A model generated the notes under the pieces. That model did no database searches, was not told the origin of the DNA, and saw only the letters and a program-made list of their open reading frames with translations. From positions 27,169 to 91,168 of the forward strand of contig NZ_JAHKRC010000021.1 in NCBI RefSeq assembly GCF_019345465.1: a stretch of DNA of 64,000 nt, given 5' to 3'. The position numbers and the translations under genes were made by a program. Position 1 is the stretch's first letter. The number at the start of each line of letters is the position of its first letter. Positions 33,962-43,295 of this stretch are shown in pieces. This DNA comes from Pseudomonas sp. NKUCC02_KPG. GTDB taxonomy: Bacteria > Pseudomonadota > Gammaproteobacteria > Pseudomonadales > Pseudomonadaceae.

Positions 33962-35206
33962 ATGGAACAGTCACTTAAACATTTGCGCTTCCCACTCGCG
34001 GCTTTGGCCATCGTGGTGATGAGTGCATGCGGCAAAACCCCGGACGCGACTGCTCCTGCTCCCGCTGCAAAAGTCAGTGTGGCCAAGGTGCTTGAACAGC
34101 CGGTCAATGAATGGGACGAGTTCACCGGTCGCCTTGAAGCTCCGGAAACAGTCGAAATACGTCCACGCGTGTCGGGCCAGATTGATCAGGTCGCCTTTAA
34201 CGAGGGCGCCCTGGTGAAAAAGGGCGACCTGCTGTTCCAGATCGACCCTCGCCCCTTCCAGGCTGAAGTCCGCCGCCTTGAAGCCCAAGTGCAACAAGCC
34301 CGCGCCAACGCCACCCGCACCGAAAACGAAGCCCAGCGCGGTGAGCGCCTGCGCCAGAGCAATGCGATCTCCGCTGAACTGGCCGACTCACGCAGCACCG
34401 CAGCCCAGGCTGCACGTGCCGGTGTCGCTGCCATCCAGGCGCAACTGGACCTGGCAAAGCTCAACCTGAGCTTTACCCGCGTAACCTCCCCAATCAGTGG
34501 CCGCGTCAGCCGTGCCGAAATCACCGCGGGCAACATCGTCACCGCTGATGTCACGCCACTGACCAGCGTGGTGTCTACCGACAAGGTGTACGCCTACTTC
34601 GATGCCGACGAGCGCGTGTTCCTCAAATACAACCAGCTTGCCCGTCAGGGTCAACGCGGCCAGAGCACCCCGGTCTATCTCGGCCTGTCCAACGAAGACG
34701 GCAACCCGCACCTGGGCCAGATGAACTTCGTCGACAACCAGGTCAATCCGCAGACGGGCACCATCCGTGGTCGCGCGGTGTTCGACAACGCCGACGGCAA
34801 CTTCACGCCGGGGCTGTATGCACGGCTCAAGCTGGTGGGCAGCGGTACCTACTCCGCCGTACTGATCAATGAAGAAGCGGTCGGTACCGACCTGGGCAAA
34901 AAATTCGTGCTGGTGATGGGTGCCGACAACAAGTCGGTCTACCGCGCCGTGGATCTGGGTCCGAAAATCGAAGGCCTGCGTATTGTTCGCAGCGGCCTGA
35001 GCAAGGACGACACGATCATCGTCAAGGGCTTGCAGAAAGTGCGCCCCGGTTCGCCGGTAGCCCCTGAAGTGATCCCGATGGCCAACGAGCAGACCCTCGC
35101 CGCACTGGCACAACAACGACAAGCCCTGGAAGCCAGCAACCTGCCTCAAATCAAGCCCGCCCCTGGCGCGCCGAAGTTGGCCAGTGTCGCGACTCCTCGC
35201 GGTTAA
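33962..35206 (+). CDS. mexE: RND efflux periplasmic adaptor MexE
   Basis: 414-aa membrane-fusion lipoprotein linking MexF to the OprN channel. Lipobox VVMSACGK (acylated Cys about residue 21), then lipoyl/barrel-sandwich sequence RPRVSGQIDQVAFNEGALVKKGDLLFQIDPRPF, a coiled-coil hairpin about residues 95-160, and SPISGRVSRAEITAGNIV. The protein is very similar to P. aeruginosa MexE as I remember it, including the MEQSLKHLRFPLA start and the TPRG end. First gene of a three-gene operon; mexF starts 15 bp downstream. Confidence 0.95.
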   Translation: MEQSLKHLRFPLAALAIVVMSACGKTPDATAPAPAAKVSVAKVLEQPVNEWDEFTGRLEAPETVEIRPRVSGQIDQVAFNEGALVKKGDLLFQIDPRPFQAEVRRLEAQVQQARANATRTENEAQRGERLRQSNAISAELADSRSTAAQAARAGVAAIQAQLDLAKLNLSFTRVTSPISGRVSRAEITAGNIVTADVTPLTSVVSTDKVYAYFDADERVFLKYNQLARQGQRGQSTPVYLGLSNEDGNPHLGQMNFVDNQVNPQTGTIRGRAVFDNADGNFTPGLYARLKLVGSGTYSAVLINEEAVGTDLGKKFVLVMGADNKSVYRAVDLGPKIEGLRIVRSGLSKDDTIIVKGLQKVRPGSPVAPEVIPMANEQTLAALAQQRQALEASNLPQIKPAPGAPKLASVATPRG

Positions 35207-35221
35207 GGGACGATAACTCCG

Positions 35222-38200
35222 ATGAATTTTTCCCAGTTCTTCATTCAGCGGCCGATTTTCGCCGCTGTACTTTCCTTGCTGATTTTGATTGCGGGCGGCA
35301 TTTCGCTGTTCCAGTTGCCGATCAGTGAATACCCGGAAGTGGTCCCGCCTACCGTTGTCGTGCGCGCCAACTTCCCCGGCGCCAACCCCAAAGTGATCGG
35401 CGAAACCGTCGCGGCGCCACTGGAGCAGGCCATCACCGGTGTTGAAAACATGTTGTACATGTCTTCGCAGTCCACCGCTGACGGCAAGATCACCCTGACC
35501 ATCACCTTTGCCCTGGGCACTGACCTGGACAACGCCCAGGTGCAGGTGCAAAACCGGGTGACCCGCACCCAGCCCAAGCTGCCCGAGGAAGTGACGCGCA
35601 TCGGTATTACGGTGGACAAGGCATCGCCCGACCTGACCATGGTTGTGCACTTGACCTCACCGGACCAGCGTTACGACATGCTGTACCTGTCCAACTACGC
35701 CATCCTCAACATCAAGGATGAACTGGCGCGGCTCAACGGTATCGGCGATGTGCAGATGTTCGGTATGGGTGACTACTCGCTGCGGGTATGGCTTGATCCC
35801 AACAAAACCGCGTCGCGCAACCTGACCGCCACCGATGTGGTGACGGCCATCCGCGAACAGAACCGTCAGGTCGCCGCCGGTGCCCTGGGTGCTCCGCCTG
35901 CCCCCAATGCGTCCAGCTTCCAGCTGTCGGTCAACACCCAGGGCCGCCTGGTCACTGAAGAAGAGTTCGAAAACATCATCATCCGCGCAGGCGATGATGG
36001 CCAGATCACTCGCCTCAAAGACATTGCCAGGGTCGAACTGGGTTCCAGCCAGTACGCGCTGCGCTCGCTGCTGAACAACCAGCCGGCGGTGGCGATCCCG
36101 ATCTTCCAGCGTCCCGGCTCCAATGCGATCCAGATCTCCAATGACGTTCGCGCCAAGATGGCCGAGCTGAAGAAGGGCTTCCCCGAAGGCATGGACTTCG
36201 ACATTGTCTACGACCCGACGATCTTCGTTCGTGGTTCGATTGAGGCGGTGGTCCATACCCTGTTTGAAGCACTGATCCTGGTTGTACTGGTTGTTATCCT
36301 GTTTCTGCAAACCTGGCGCGCTTCGATTATCCCGCTGGTCGCTGTGCCTGTATCGCTGATCGGTACGTTCGCAGTGATGCACATGTTTGGCTTTTCGCTC
36401 AACGCGTTGTCGCTGTTCGGTCTGGTACTGGCCATCGGGATCGTGGTGGACGATGCGATTGTGGTGGTGGAAAACGTCGAGCGAAATATCGAGCTGGGGC
36501 TCAACCCCGTGGACGCTACCAAGCGGGCCATGCGCGAAGTGACCGGGCCGATCATCGCCACCGCCCTGGTGCTGTGCGCGGTGTTTATTCCGGCTGCATT
36601 TATCTCGGGCCTGACCGGCCAGTTCTATAAGCAGTTCGCCCTGACCATTGCCATTTCCACAGTCATCTCGGCCTTTAACTCGCTGACGCTGTCCCCGGCA
36701 CTGGCCGCGGTATTGCTCAAAGGTCATCACGCGCCCAAAGACCGCTTTACCCGCGTGCTGGATCGCCTGTTCGGCAGCTGGCTGTTTGGTCCGTTCAACC
36801 GCTTCTTCGTCAAGGCCAGTAACGGCTATGTGGGCACGGTGCGCCGGATCATTCGTGGCAGCGGTATCGCCATGCTGGTGTATGCAGGTCTGATGGCGCT
36901 GACCTGGGCAGGTTTTGCCCACACGCCAACCGGCTTTGTACCGCCGCAAGACAAGCAATACCTGGTGGCCTTCGCGCAACTGCCGGACGCTGCAAGCCTG
37001 GATCGCAGTGAAGAAGTGATCAAGCGCATGTCGGAGCTGGCCCTCAAGCAGCCTGGCGTTGCCAACTCGATCGCCTTCCCAGGCCTGTCGATCAACGGCT
37101 TCACCAACAGCCCGAACAGCGGCATCGTGTTTGTTGCGCTCAAGGACTTTGATCAACGCAAAGACCCGAGCCAGTCTGCCGCTGCCATTGCCGCCACGTT
37201 GAACGCAGAGTTTGCCGATATCCAGGAAGCCTACATCGCCATCTTCCCGCCGCCTCCGGTACAGGGGCTGGGCACCATCGGCGGTTTCCGCCTGCAGGTC
37301 GAGGACCGCGCAGGTCTGGGCTATGACGAGCTGTACAAAGAAGTGCAGAACGTGATCACCAAGAGCCGCAGCGTGCCGGAACTGGCCGGGTTGTTCACCA
37401 GCTATCAGGTCAACGTACCGCAAGTCGATGCAGCCATCGACCGTGAAAAAGCCAAGACCCACGGCGTGGCCATCAGCGACATCTTCGACACCCTGCAAAT
37501 CTATCTGGGTTCGCTGTATGCCAACGATTTCAACCGCTTCGGTCGTACTTATCAGGTCAACGTGCAAGCCGAACAGCAGTTCCGCCTGGAGCCCGAGCAG
37601 ATCGGCCAGCTGAAAGTGCGTAACAACAAGGGCGAAATGATCCCGCTGGCGACCTTTATCAAGGTCAGCGACACCGCCGGGCCCGATCGCGTGATGCACT
37701 ACAACGGCTTTGTCACCGCAGAAATCAACGGCGGCGCAGCACCGGGCTACAGCTCGGGCCAGGCAGAAGCGGCGATGGAAAAACTGCTGAAGGAAGAGCT
37801 GCCCAACGGCATGACCTTCGAGTGGACGGAGCTGACGTATCAGCAAATCCTTTCGGGCAATACCGCGCTGTTCGTGTTCCCGCTCTGTGTTCTGCTGGCG
37901 TTCCTGGTACTGGCCGCCCAATACGAAAGCTGGAGCCTGCCACTGGCGGTGATCCTGATTGTGCCCATGACCCTGCTGTCAGCCATTACCGGTGTGATTC
38001 TGTCGGGGGGTGACAACAACATCTTCACCCAGATCGGATTGATCGTCCTCGTGGGGTTGGCGTGCAAGAACGCGATCTTGATTGTGGAGTTTGCCAAGGA
38101 CAAACAGGAAGAAGGCATGAGCCCGCTGGATGCGGTACTTGAAGCCTGCCGCCTGCGTCTGCGGCCGATCCTGATGACCTCTTTCGCTTTCATCATGGGC

Positions 38201-38401
38201 GTGGTGCCTCTGGTGCTGTCCAGCGGTGCAGGTGCAGAAATGCGCCACGCCATGGGTGTTGCGGTGTTCTCCGGGATGCTCGGGGTGACCTTCTTCGGCC
38301 TGCTGCTGACGCCTGTGTTCTATGTCTTGATCCGCCGTTATGTGGAGCGCAGTGAAGCGCGCAAAGCGGCCAAGCACCTCAAGCTGGAGTCGCAACAATG
38401 A
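35222..38401 (+). CDS. mexF: RND multidrug efflux transporter MexF
   Basis: 1059-aa inner-membrane proton-driven pump, twelve transmembrane segments and two large periplasmic loops. The N-terminus MNFSQFFIQRPIFAAVLSLL and motif GIVVDDAIVVVENVERN (TM4 Asp pair for proton relay) are those of the HAE-1 family, and the whole sequence follows MexF closely. Known MexF substrates include chloramphenicol, fluoroquinolones, trimethoprim and quorum-sensing precursors. Overlaps oprN by four bases. A long antisense open frame exists within it but is a coding-bias artefact. Confidence 0.96.
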   Translation: MNFSQFFIQRPIFAAVLSLLILIAGGISLFQLPISEYPEVVPPTVVVRANFPGANPKVIGETVAAPLEQAITGVENMLYMSSQSTADGKITLTITFALGTDLDNAQVQVQNRVTRTQPKLPEEVTRIGITVDKASPDLTMVVHLTSPDQRYDMLYLSNYAILNIKDELARLNGIGDVQMFGMGDYSLRVWLDPNKTASRNLTATDVVTAIREQNRQVAAGALGAPPAPNASSFQLSVNTQGRLVTEEEFENIIIRAGDDGQITRLKDIARVELGSSQYALRSLLNNQPAVAIPIFQRPGSNAIQISNDVRAKMAELKKGFPEGMDFDIVYDPTIFVRGSIEAVVHTLFEALILVVLVVILFLQTWRASIIPLVAVPVSLIGTFAVMHMFGFSLNALSLFGLVLAIGIVVDDAIVVVENVERNIELGLNPVDATKRAMREVTGPIIATALVLCAVFIPAAFISGLTGQFYKQFALTIAISTVISAFNSLTLSPALAAVLLKGHHAPKDRFTRVLDRLFGSWLFGPFNRFFVKASNGYVGTVRRIIRGSGIAMLVYAGLMALTWAGFAHTPTGFVPPQDKQYLVAFAQLPDAASLDRSEEVIKRMSELALKQPGVANSIAFPGLSINGFTNSPNSGIVFVALKDFDQRKDPSQSAAAIAATLNAEFADIQEAYIAIFPPPPVQGLGTIGGFRLQVEDRAGLGYDELYKEVQNVITKSRSVPELAGLFTSYQVNVPQVDAAIDREKAKTHGVAISDIFDTLQIYLGSLYANDFNRFGRTYQVNVQAEQQFRLEPEQIGQLKVRNNKGEMIPLATFIKVSDTAGPDRVMHYNGFVTAEINGGAAPGYSSGQAEAAMEKLLKEELPNGMTFEWTELTYQQILSGNTALFVFPLCVLLAFLVLAAQYESWSLPLAVILIVPMTLLSAITGVILSGGDNNIFTQIGLIVLVGLACKNAILIVEFAKDKQEEGMSPLDAVLEACRLRLRPILMTSFAFIMGVVPLVLSSGAGAEMRHAMGVAVFSGMLGVTFFGLLLTPVFYVLIRRYVERSEARKAAKHLKLESQQ

Positions 38402-39807
38402 GCGTGAAAGTTTTTCTGCCGAGTCTGTTGGTGCTGGCCTTGAGCGCTTGCGCCGTAGGCCCGGACTACAAGACCCCGGCCACAGAGCCTGCCCATATCA
38501 GTGCCGATAACCTGAAGGGCTTTGACCGGGCGCACTTTGAAGGGATCTGGTGGCAGCAGTTCGACGACCCGACCCTCAACCAGCTGGTGACTCAGTCACT
38601 GGCCGGCAACCGCGAGTTGCGCGTGGCCTTTGCCCGCCTGCGTGCAGCCCGGGCGATTCGCGATGACGTCAGCAATGACATCATGCCGACCATCACCAGC
38701 CGTGCCAGCAGCGATGTCGGCAAGGGCCAGATTCCGGGCCAGACCGAAAAGCGGGTCAACAGTGAACGCTATGACCTGGGCCTGGACATGGCCTGGGAAG
38801 TCGACCTGTTTGGTCGTATCCAGCGTGAACTGGAGGCCAGCGATGCCGACGAGCAAGTGGCTGCAGCGGATCTGTACCAGCTGCAAGTGACCATGATTGC
38901 CGAACTGGTGGATGCCTACGGTGAATTGCGCGGCGCCCAACTGCGTGAGCGGATTGCCCTGGCCAACTTGAAGAACCAGCAAGACTCCAAGGCCATTACC
39001 GAAAGCCTGCGTGACGCAGGTGTTGGCGATCAACTGGACGTCATGCGTGCCGACGCCCGCCTGGCCGCGGTTGAGGCCAGCGTGCCGCAACTGCAGGCCG
39101 AGCAGGTGCGTGAGCGCAATCGCATCGCCACTCTGCTGGGCCAGCGCCCTGAGCAGCTCAGCGTTGACTTGAGCCCGGCGCAGTTGCCGGCCATTGCCAA
39201 GGCACTGAACATCGGCAACCCCGGCGATTTGCTGCAGCGCCGGCCCGACATCCTGAGTGCCGAGCGCAAGCTGGCAGCCGCCACTGCCCGGATCGGGGTG
39301 GCCAAGGCCGATTTGTTCCCTCGGGTCAGCCTGAGTGGTTTTCTCGGTTTTACCGCCGGACGCGGCTCGCAAATAGGCTCGGCTGCAGCCAATGCCTGGG
39401 CGCTGGGCCCGCGCATTACCTGGCCGGCGTTTGACCTGGGCAGCGTGCGTGCGCGTCTGCGCGGTGCCGGTGCAGAGGCTGATGGCGCACTGGCCAGTTA
39501 CGAGCAGCAGGTGCTGTTGGCGCTGGAAGAGTCCGAAAACGCATTCAGCGATTACGGCAAGCGCCAGCAACGTCTGGTCTCGTTGATTCGTCAAAGCGAA
39601 TCCAGCCGGATCGCAGCGGATCTGGCTGCTATTCGCTATCGCGAAGGCACGGTGGACTTTCTGGTGCTGCTCGACGCCCAACGGGAGCGACTGGCCGCAG
39701 AAGACAGCCAGGCCCAGGCCGAGGTTGAGCTGTATCGCGGCGTAGTAGCGATTTACAAAGCACTGGGTGGTGGCTGGCAAGCCGAGACCGTCGCCAGCGC
39801 ACACTGA
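38398..39807 (+). CDS. oprN: Outer-membrane efflux channel OprN
   Basis: 469-aa TolC-like lipoprotein of the NodT family. Lipobox LVLALSACAVGPDYK (Cys about residue 18), then two repeated outer-membrane-efflux domains with long helices (QLVTQSLAGNRELRVAFARLRAARAIR; LAAATARIGVAKADLFPRVSLSGFLGF). Completes the MexEF-OprN tripartite pump. Start ATG overlaps the mexF stop. A strong terminator follows 40 bp downstream. Confidence 0.95.
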   Translation: MSVKVFLPSLLVLALSACAVGPDYKTPATEPAHISADNLKGFDRAHFEGIWWQQFDDPTLNQLVTQSLAGNRELRVAFARLRAARAIRDDVSNDIMPTITSRASSDVGKGQIPGQTEKRVNSERYDLGLDMAWEVDLFGRIQRELEASDADEQVAAADLYQLQVTMIAELVDAYGELRGAQLRERIALANLKNQQDSKAITESLRDAGVGDQLDVMRADARLAAVEASVPQLQAEQVRERNRIATLLGQRPEQLSVDLSPAQLPAIAKALNIGNPGDLLQRRPDILSAERKLAAATARIGVAKADLFPRVSLSGFLGFTAGRGSQIGSAAANAWALGPRITWPAFDLGSVRARLRGAGAEADGALASYEQQVLLALEESENAFSDYGKRQQRLVSLIRQSESSRIAADLAAIRYREGTVDFLVLLDAQRERLAAEDSQAQAEVELYRGVVAIYKALGGGWQAETVASAH

Positions 39808-39847
39808 TTCAAGAGCTCCTTTGGTTGGCCGCAACCAACCAATTTTT

Positions 39848-39882
39848 AGCCCCGCGCTCATTCGGTCGCGGGGCTTTTTTTT
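39848..39882 (+). terminator. Rho-independent terminator of mexEF-oprN
   Basis: Perfect nine-base stem AGCCCCGCG (39848-39856) / CGCGGGGCT (39867-39875) with a ten-base loop and a run of eight T. Confidence 0.95.
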
Positions 39883-39973
39883 GCCCGTAACAGCTGTCGA
39901 AGGCTGCGTTTGACTCCAGCCCCCGACTCACCCACTCTTGCACCCCATATGCACGCATGCTTCTGGATATTGG

Positions 39974-41029
39974 ATGACCCAGCCTCGCCGCTACCTCGCA
40001 ATCAGCTTTCTGTCAGCGCTCATCGCCGCCGGTCTTTGGTATTCGATGCGCCCTGATCCTGCCGTTCCCACGCAATCCGTCAGTCAACGATTCTCCATCG
40101 CCCTGGACATGGCCCAAAACGGCAAGCCCGGCGCCGCCCGCGTGCTCTATCAGCAACTGGCCCGCAAGGACTTGTCAGATACCCGGCGCGCCAGCCTGCA
40201 TGCCGAGCTGCCCAATTACCCAAGCCCGCTGGCACTGAAACTGGCAGACGCTGACTTGCATAACCCCTCGCCCGTGGTACGCATAGCCGCGATCCAGAGC
40301 ATTGTCGGCCTGGTGCCCAACGCCCAGCGCACGTTGCTGCTGGGCCCGCTGCTGGATGACACCGAACAGAGTGTGCGCTTTGCCGCCGCCAATGCCCTGC
40401 TCGGCCTGTCGCCGGACGAACAGGGGCTGTACTTCGGCCCGTTGCAGCAAGTGATCGACGAATTCGAGCGCGACCTCAAAACCAGGCCCGACGATCCGCA
40501 GGCACAGGGCCAACTCGCCCGTCTGTATTTGCACGAAGGTCAACTGGACGAAGCCCAGGCCGCACTGGAGCAAGTCACCCGCCTGGACCCGGACAACCTC
40601 AAGGCAGTCGTCGCGCAGATCGAGCTGCTGGAAAAACGCGGCAAGGACGAGCAGGCGCGACAGATGCTGGCCAGGCAGCTTGAAGCCCATCCCGATTCCG
40701 CGTACCTGCAACATGCCCTGGGGATCTGGCTGCTAAACCATGGCCAGACGGAATACGCCCTGCTGGGCCTGGCCAAGGCCGTTGAGCTGGAACCGGACAA
40801 CAGTGATTACCGGTACAAGCTGGCGACCGCCCTCCATGACCTGGACCAGCTTGAAGCCGCGCAACGCCAGCTCGAAGAGCTGCTGCAACGCCAACCGGCC
40901 AATCGCAAGGCGCGGGTATTGTTGATCGGCTACTGGAAAGAAGCCGGGCAATTGCAGAATGTTCAGGTGCTGCTGGCGCAGCTTGAGCAGATGAACCCTG
41001 ATGACCCGTCGTTGCAGCAGGGTTTGTGA
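39974..41029 (+). CDS. TPR-repeat protein with N-terminal membrane anchor
   Basis: 351 aa from the ATG at 39974; the frame is open to a TTG at 39938, and the ribosome site is weak for either. Residues 6-24 are hydrophobic (YLAISFLSALIAAGLWYSM), an uncleaved anchor or signal. Residues about 90-150 look HEAT-like (NPSPVVRIAAIQSIVGL; TEQSVRFAAANALLGL), and about 165-345 form tetratricopeptide repeats (ARLYLHEGQLDEAQAALEQVTRLDPDN and three more). Probably a periplasm- or membrane-facing scaffold. Partner unknown; not obviously linked to mexEF-oprN, whose terminator precedes it. Confidence 0.8.
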   Translation: MTQPRRYLAISFLSALIAAGLWYSMRPDPAVPTQSVSQRFSIALDMAQNGKPGAARVLYQQLARKDLSDTRRASLHAELPNYPSPLALKLADADLHNPSPVVRIAAIQSIVGLVPNAQRTLLLGPLLDDTEQSVRFAAANALLGLSPDEQGLYFGPLQQVIDEFERDLKTRPDDPQAQGQLARLYLHEGQLDEAQAALEQVTRLDPDNLKAVVAQIELLEKRGKDEQARQMLARQLEAHPDSAYLQHALGIWLLNHGQTEYALLGLAKAVELEPDNSDYRYKLATALHDLDQLEAAQRQLEELLQRQPANRKARVLLIGYWKEAGQLQNVQVLLAQLEQMNPDDPSLQQGL

Positions 41030-41055
41030 TTCATATCCCCTGTGAGAGCGGGCAT

Positions 41056-41433
41056 TCAGGCCAATAGTTTCTGGATCTGCTCTTGCAGGGTATCGAGGTC
41101 GAACGGCTTGGCCAGGATCGGCGCCGTCAGGGTGATCGGGCTGCCCGTATCACGGATCTCGGCAGGGTAGCCGCTGATAAAAATAACTTTCAGGTCAGGC
41201 CGCAGCTTCAACGCTGGCTCGGCAATCTGCACCCCGGATATTCCGCCCGGCAGGCGGAAGTCGGTCACCATAAGGTCCAGATGGGGCTTGCTCGCCAGAA
41301 TCTCGAACGCCTGTTCGCCGTTTTCGGCCTGCAATACCCGGTAGCCTTCGCCGGACAGGTAGGCGCTGAGGACCATCAGGATCGAGGGGTCATCTTCGAC
41401 AATCAAAACAACATCTTGCGCATCTTCACTCAT
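41056..41433 (-). CDS. Single-domain response regulator
   Basis: 125-aa receiver with no output domain. Acidic pocket EDD, phospho-acceptor Asp in LMVTDFRLPGGISG (about residue 56), Ser/Tyr switch in FISGYP, Lys in ILAKPFD. Last gene of the signalling operon, 66 bp after the receiver-kinase; it may act as phosphate sink or connector. Confidence 0.88.
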   Translation of the reverse strand: MSEDAQDVVLIVEDDPSILMVLSAYLSGEGYRVLQAENGEQAFEILASKPHLDLMVTDFRLPGGISGVQIAEPALKLRPDLKVIFISGYPAEIRDTGSPITLTAPILAKPFDLDTLQEQIQKLLA

Positions 41434-41499
41434 GGGAAACCTTAATTCATGCCGTCGCTGCCAGTATGACCCCGAGCGCGGTCATAGGTTGCGCCGAGT

Positions 41500-42696
41500 T
41501 TAAGTCTTTTGTGCAAGCGGCAGGCAAACCCTGAACAAGGCGCCCTCACCCAGTTCGCTCTGCACGCTGATGGTGCCGCTGTGTGCCGCGACGATCTGTT
41601 CCGAGATAAACAACCCCAGGCCAAGCCCGGCAGCCACCTGACTGGCTGAAACCCGCTCAAATTGCTGGAACACCCGCTGCTGGTTTTCCTGGCTGATGCC
41701 GATGCCCTGATCGCGCACATCCACGACAGCTTGATCACCGTCCATATACACAGACACATCAATGGGCTTTTTAGCACCGTAACGCAAGGCATTGGTCAGC
41801 AGATTGGAAATCACTTGCTCAATTCTGAACTCGTCCCACTGCCCCACTACGGGTTTTTGTGCTGTGAAGCTGACACTCGATTGCGCAGCGCTGATCTGGG
41901 CCGCGAAATTCTCCAGCAATTGCCCGACTGTACGGGCCAAATCAAACTCGGCAGGCCTGATCGACAGCTTGCCGGTGCGGATACGCGACACGTCGAGCAT
42001 GTCTTCGATCAGGCGGATCAGGCTCTGGATCTGACGCTCATCACGATCGACCATGGCGTGCATCTTTTCCAGGGTGAACGCCGCCGCGTTGTCGCGGGCC
42101 AGGTGCATCTTGCGCAACTGGGTTTCCAGGATCAGCCCGTTGAGCGGCGTGCGCACTTCATGGGAGACGATCGACATAAAGTCGTCACGCATGCGCACCG
42201 CGCGCTCAAGCTCGACCTGGGTCAGTTGCAACTGCGCAAGCAAGGTCTCCTGCTCGCGACGGCTCTGTTCCAGGGCCTCGACCTGCTGCTTCATGGCCTT
42301 GCTCTGGCGATAAAGCTCGACGAAGACATTGACCTTGCTTTTGACCGCGTGGATATCCAGCGGTTTGTGCAGAAAGTCCACCGCACCGCTTTCATAGCCC
42401 TTGAAGGCATAGTTCATCTCGCGCCCTGCGGCACTGACAAACACGATGGGGATGTTTTTGGTCTTGGCCGTGCCGCGCATCAACTCGGCCAGCTCAAAAC
42501 CGTTCATGCCGGGCATTTGCACGTCAAGAATGGCCATCGCAAACTCATGCTGCAACAGCAACGACAGCGCCTCATCCGCAGACAAGGCCTTGTACACGAT
42601 GCGATCTTCGCGCTTGATCAGTGCTTCGAGCGCCAGCAGGTTTTCCGGCAGGTCATCGACGATCAGCAGCTTGGCTTGAATTTCGTTTAGTAGCAT
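41500..42696 (-). CDS. Receiver-histidine kinase hybrid (REC-HisKA-HATPase)
   Basis: 398-aa soluble protein. N-terminal receiver about residues 8-125 (LLIVDDLPENL, acceptor Asp in MAILDVQMPGMNG, HKPLD), coiled coil about 130-165, HisKA with His in SIVSHEVRTPLNGL, and HATPase motifs NLLTNALRYG, DQGIGIS and GLGLGLFISEQI. A receiver placed before the kinase suggests control of the kinase by an upstream phosphodonor. The start overlaps the CheB stop by ten bases. Confidence 0.9.
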   Translation of the reverse strand: MLLNEIQAKLLIVDDLPENLLALEALIKREDRIVYKALSADEALSLLLQHEFAMAILDVQMPGMNGFELAELMRGTAKTKNIPIVFVSAAGREMNYAFKGYESGAVDFLHKPLDIHAVKSKVNVFVELYRQSKAMKQQVEALEQSRREQETLLAQLQLTQVELERAVRMRDDFMSIVSHEVRTPLNGLILETQLRKMHLARDNAAAFTLEKMHAMVDRDERQIQSLIRLIEDMLDVSRIRTGKLSIRPAEFDLARTVGQLLENFAAQISAAQSSVSFTAQKPVVGQWDEFRIEQVISNLLTNALRYGAKKPIDVSVYMDGDQAVVDVRDQGIGISQENQQRVFQQFERVSASQVAAGLGLGLFISEQIVAAHSGTISVQSELGEGALFRVCLPLAQKT

Positions 42697-43295
42697 TGGC
42701 TATGTTCCAGCTCGACAAGCAGACGGCCGATGCCGCGCAAAGGAAGGATGCAGTCCGGTTGAAAAAGGTCCAGTGCCGCACGGGGCATGGTCGCAACCTG
42801 TGCCTCGTCAGGATCCTGGACAATGGTCAGGCCGCCCGACTGCTGGACCACGCTCAGCCCCTGGGCACCATCCCGATTGGCGCCCGTCAGTAAAATGGCA
42901 GCCAGACGCTGTTGATACACATCGGCCGCGGATTCGAACAGGTAGTCAATGGCAGGTCGCGAGTAATGCACCGGCTCCTCCTGGCTCAAGGAAAAACTGT
43001 GATCCTGCTCAATCGAAACGTGATACCCGGGGCCAGCAAAGTACAGGGTGCCCGGCACAATCGGCTGTTTGTCCTGAACCTCCCTGACCGCCAATGGCAA
43101 GCGCCGGGCAAACACCTCGGCCAACTGGCTGCGTCGCTCTTCGGGCAAGTGCAGCACCACGATAATCGGCAGCCGGAAGCCAGGTTTGAGCTCGGAAAAA
43201 ATAGTCAGCAACGCTTCAACCCCGCCCGCAGACGCACCGATCACCACCGCCTCGACAGGTCTGGGATCGGTCAGGTAACGGTCATGGTTTTTCAT
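42687..43295 (-). CDS. CheB-type protein-glutamate methylesterase (no receiver)
   Basis: 202 aa from the ATG at 43295, which overlaps the CheR-type stop (ATGA). Contains only the esterase domain: catalytic Ser in VVIGASAGGVEALL, His in VVLHLPEERRS, Asp near ILLTGANRDGAQGL. The absent N-terminal receiver and the lack of an MCP gene here argue for a stress- or envelope-signalling module like other Pseudomonas CheB/CheR-hybrid kinase sets, not classic chemotaxis. Confidence 0.9.
   Translation of the reverse strand: MKNHDRYLTDPRPVEAVVIGASAGGVEALLTIFSELKPGFRLPIIVVLHLPEERRSQLAEVFARRLPLAVREVQDKQPIVPGTLYFAGPGYHVSIEQDHSFSLSQEEPVHYSRPAIDYLFESAADVYQQRLAAILLTGANRDGAQGLSVVQQSGGLTIVQDPDEAQVATMPRAALDLFQPDCILPLRGIGRLLVELEHSQCY

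Noticed and set aside
35657..37921. Long antisense open frame (754 codons) inside mexF
   Set aside because: It lies entirely within a well-conserved gene and arises from high-GC codon bias; no domain or ribosome site.
41040..41056. Partial REP (TGTGAGAGCGGGC) after the TPR gene
   Set aside because: Only one arm is recognisable, so it is not listed as an element.
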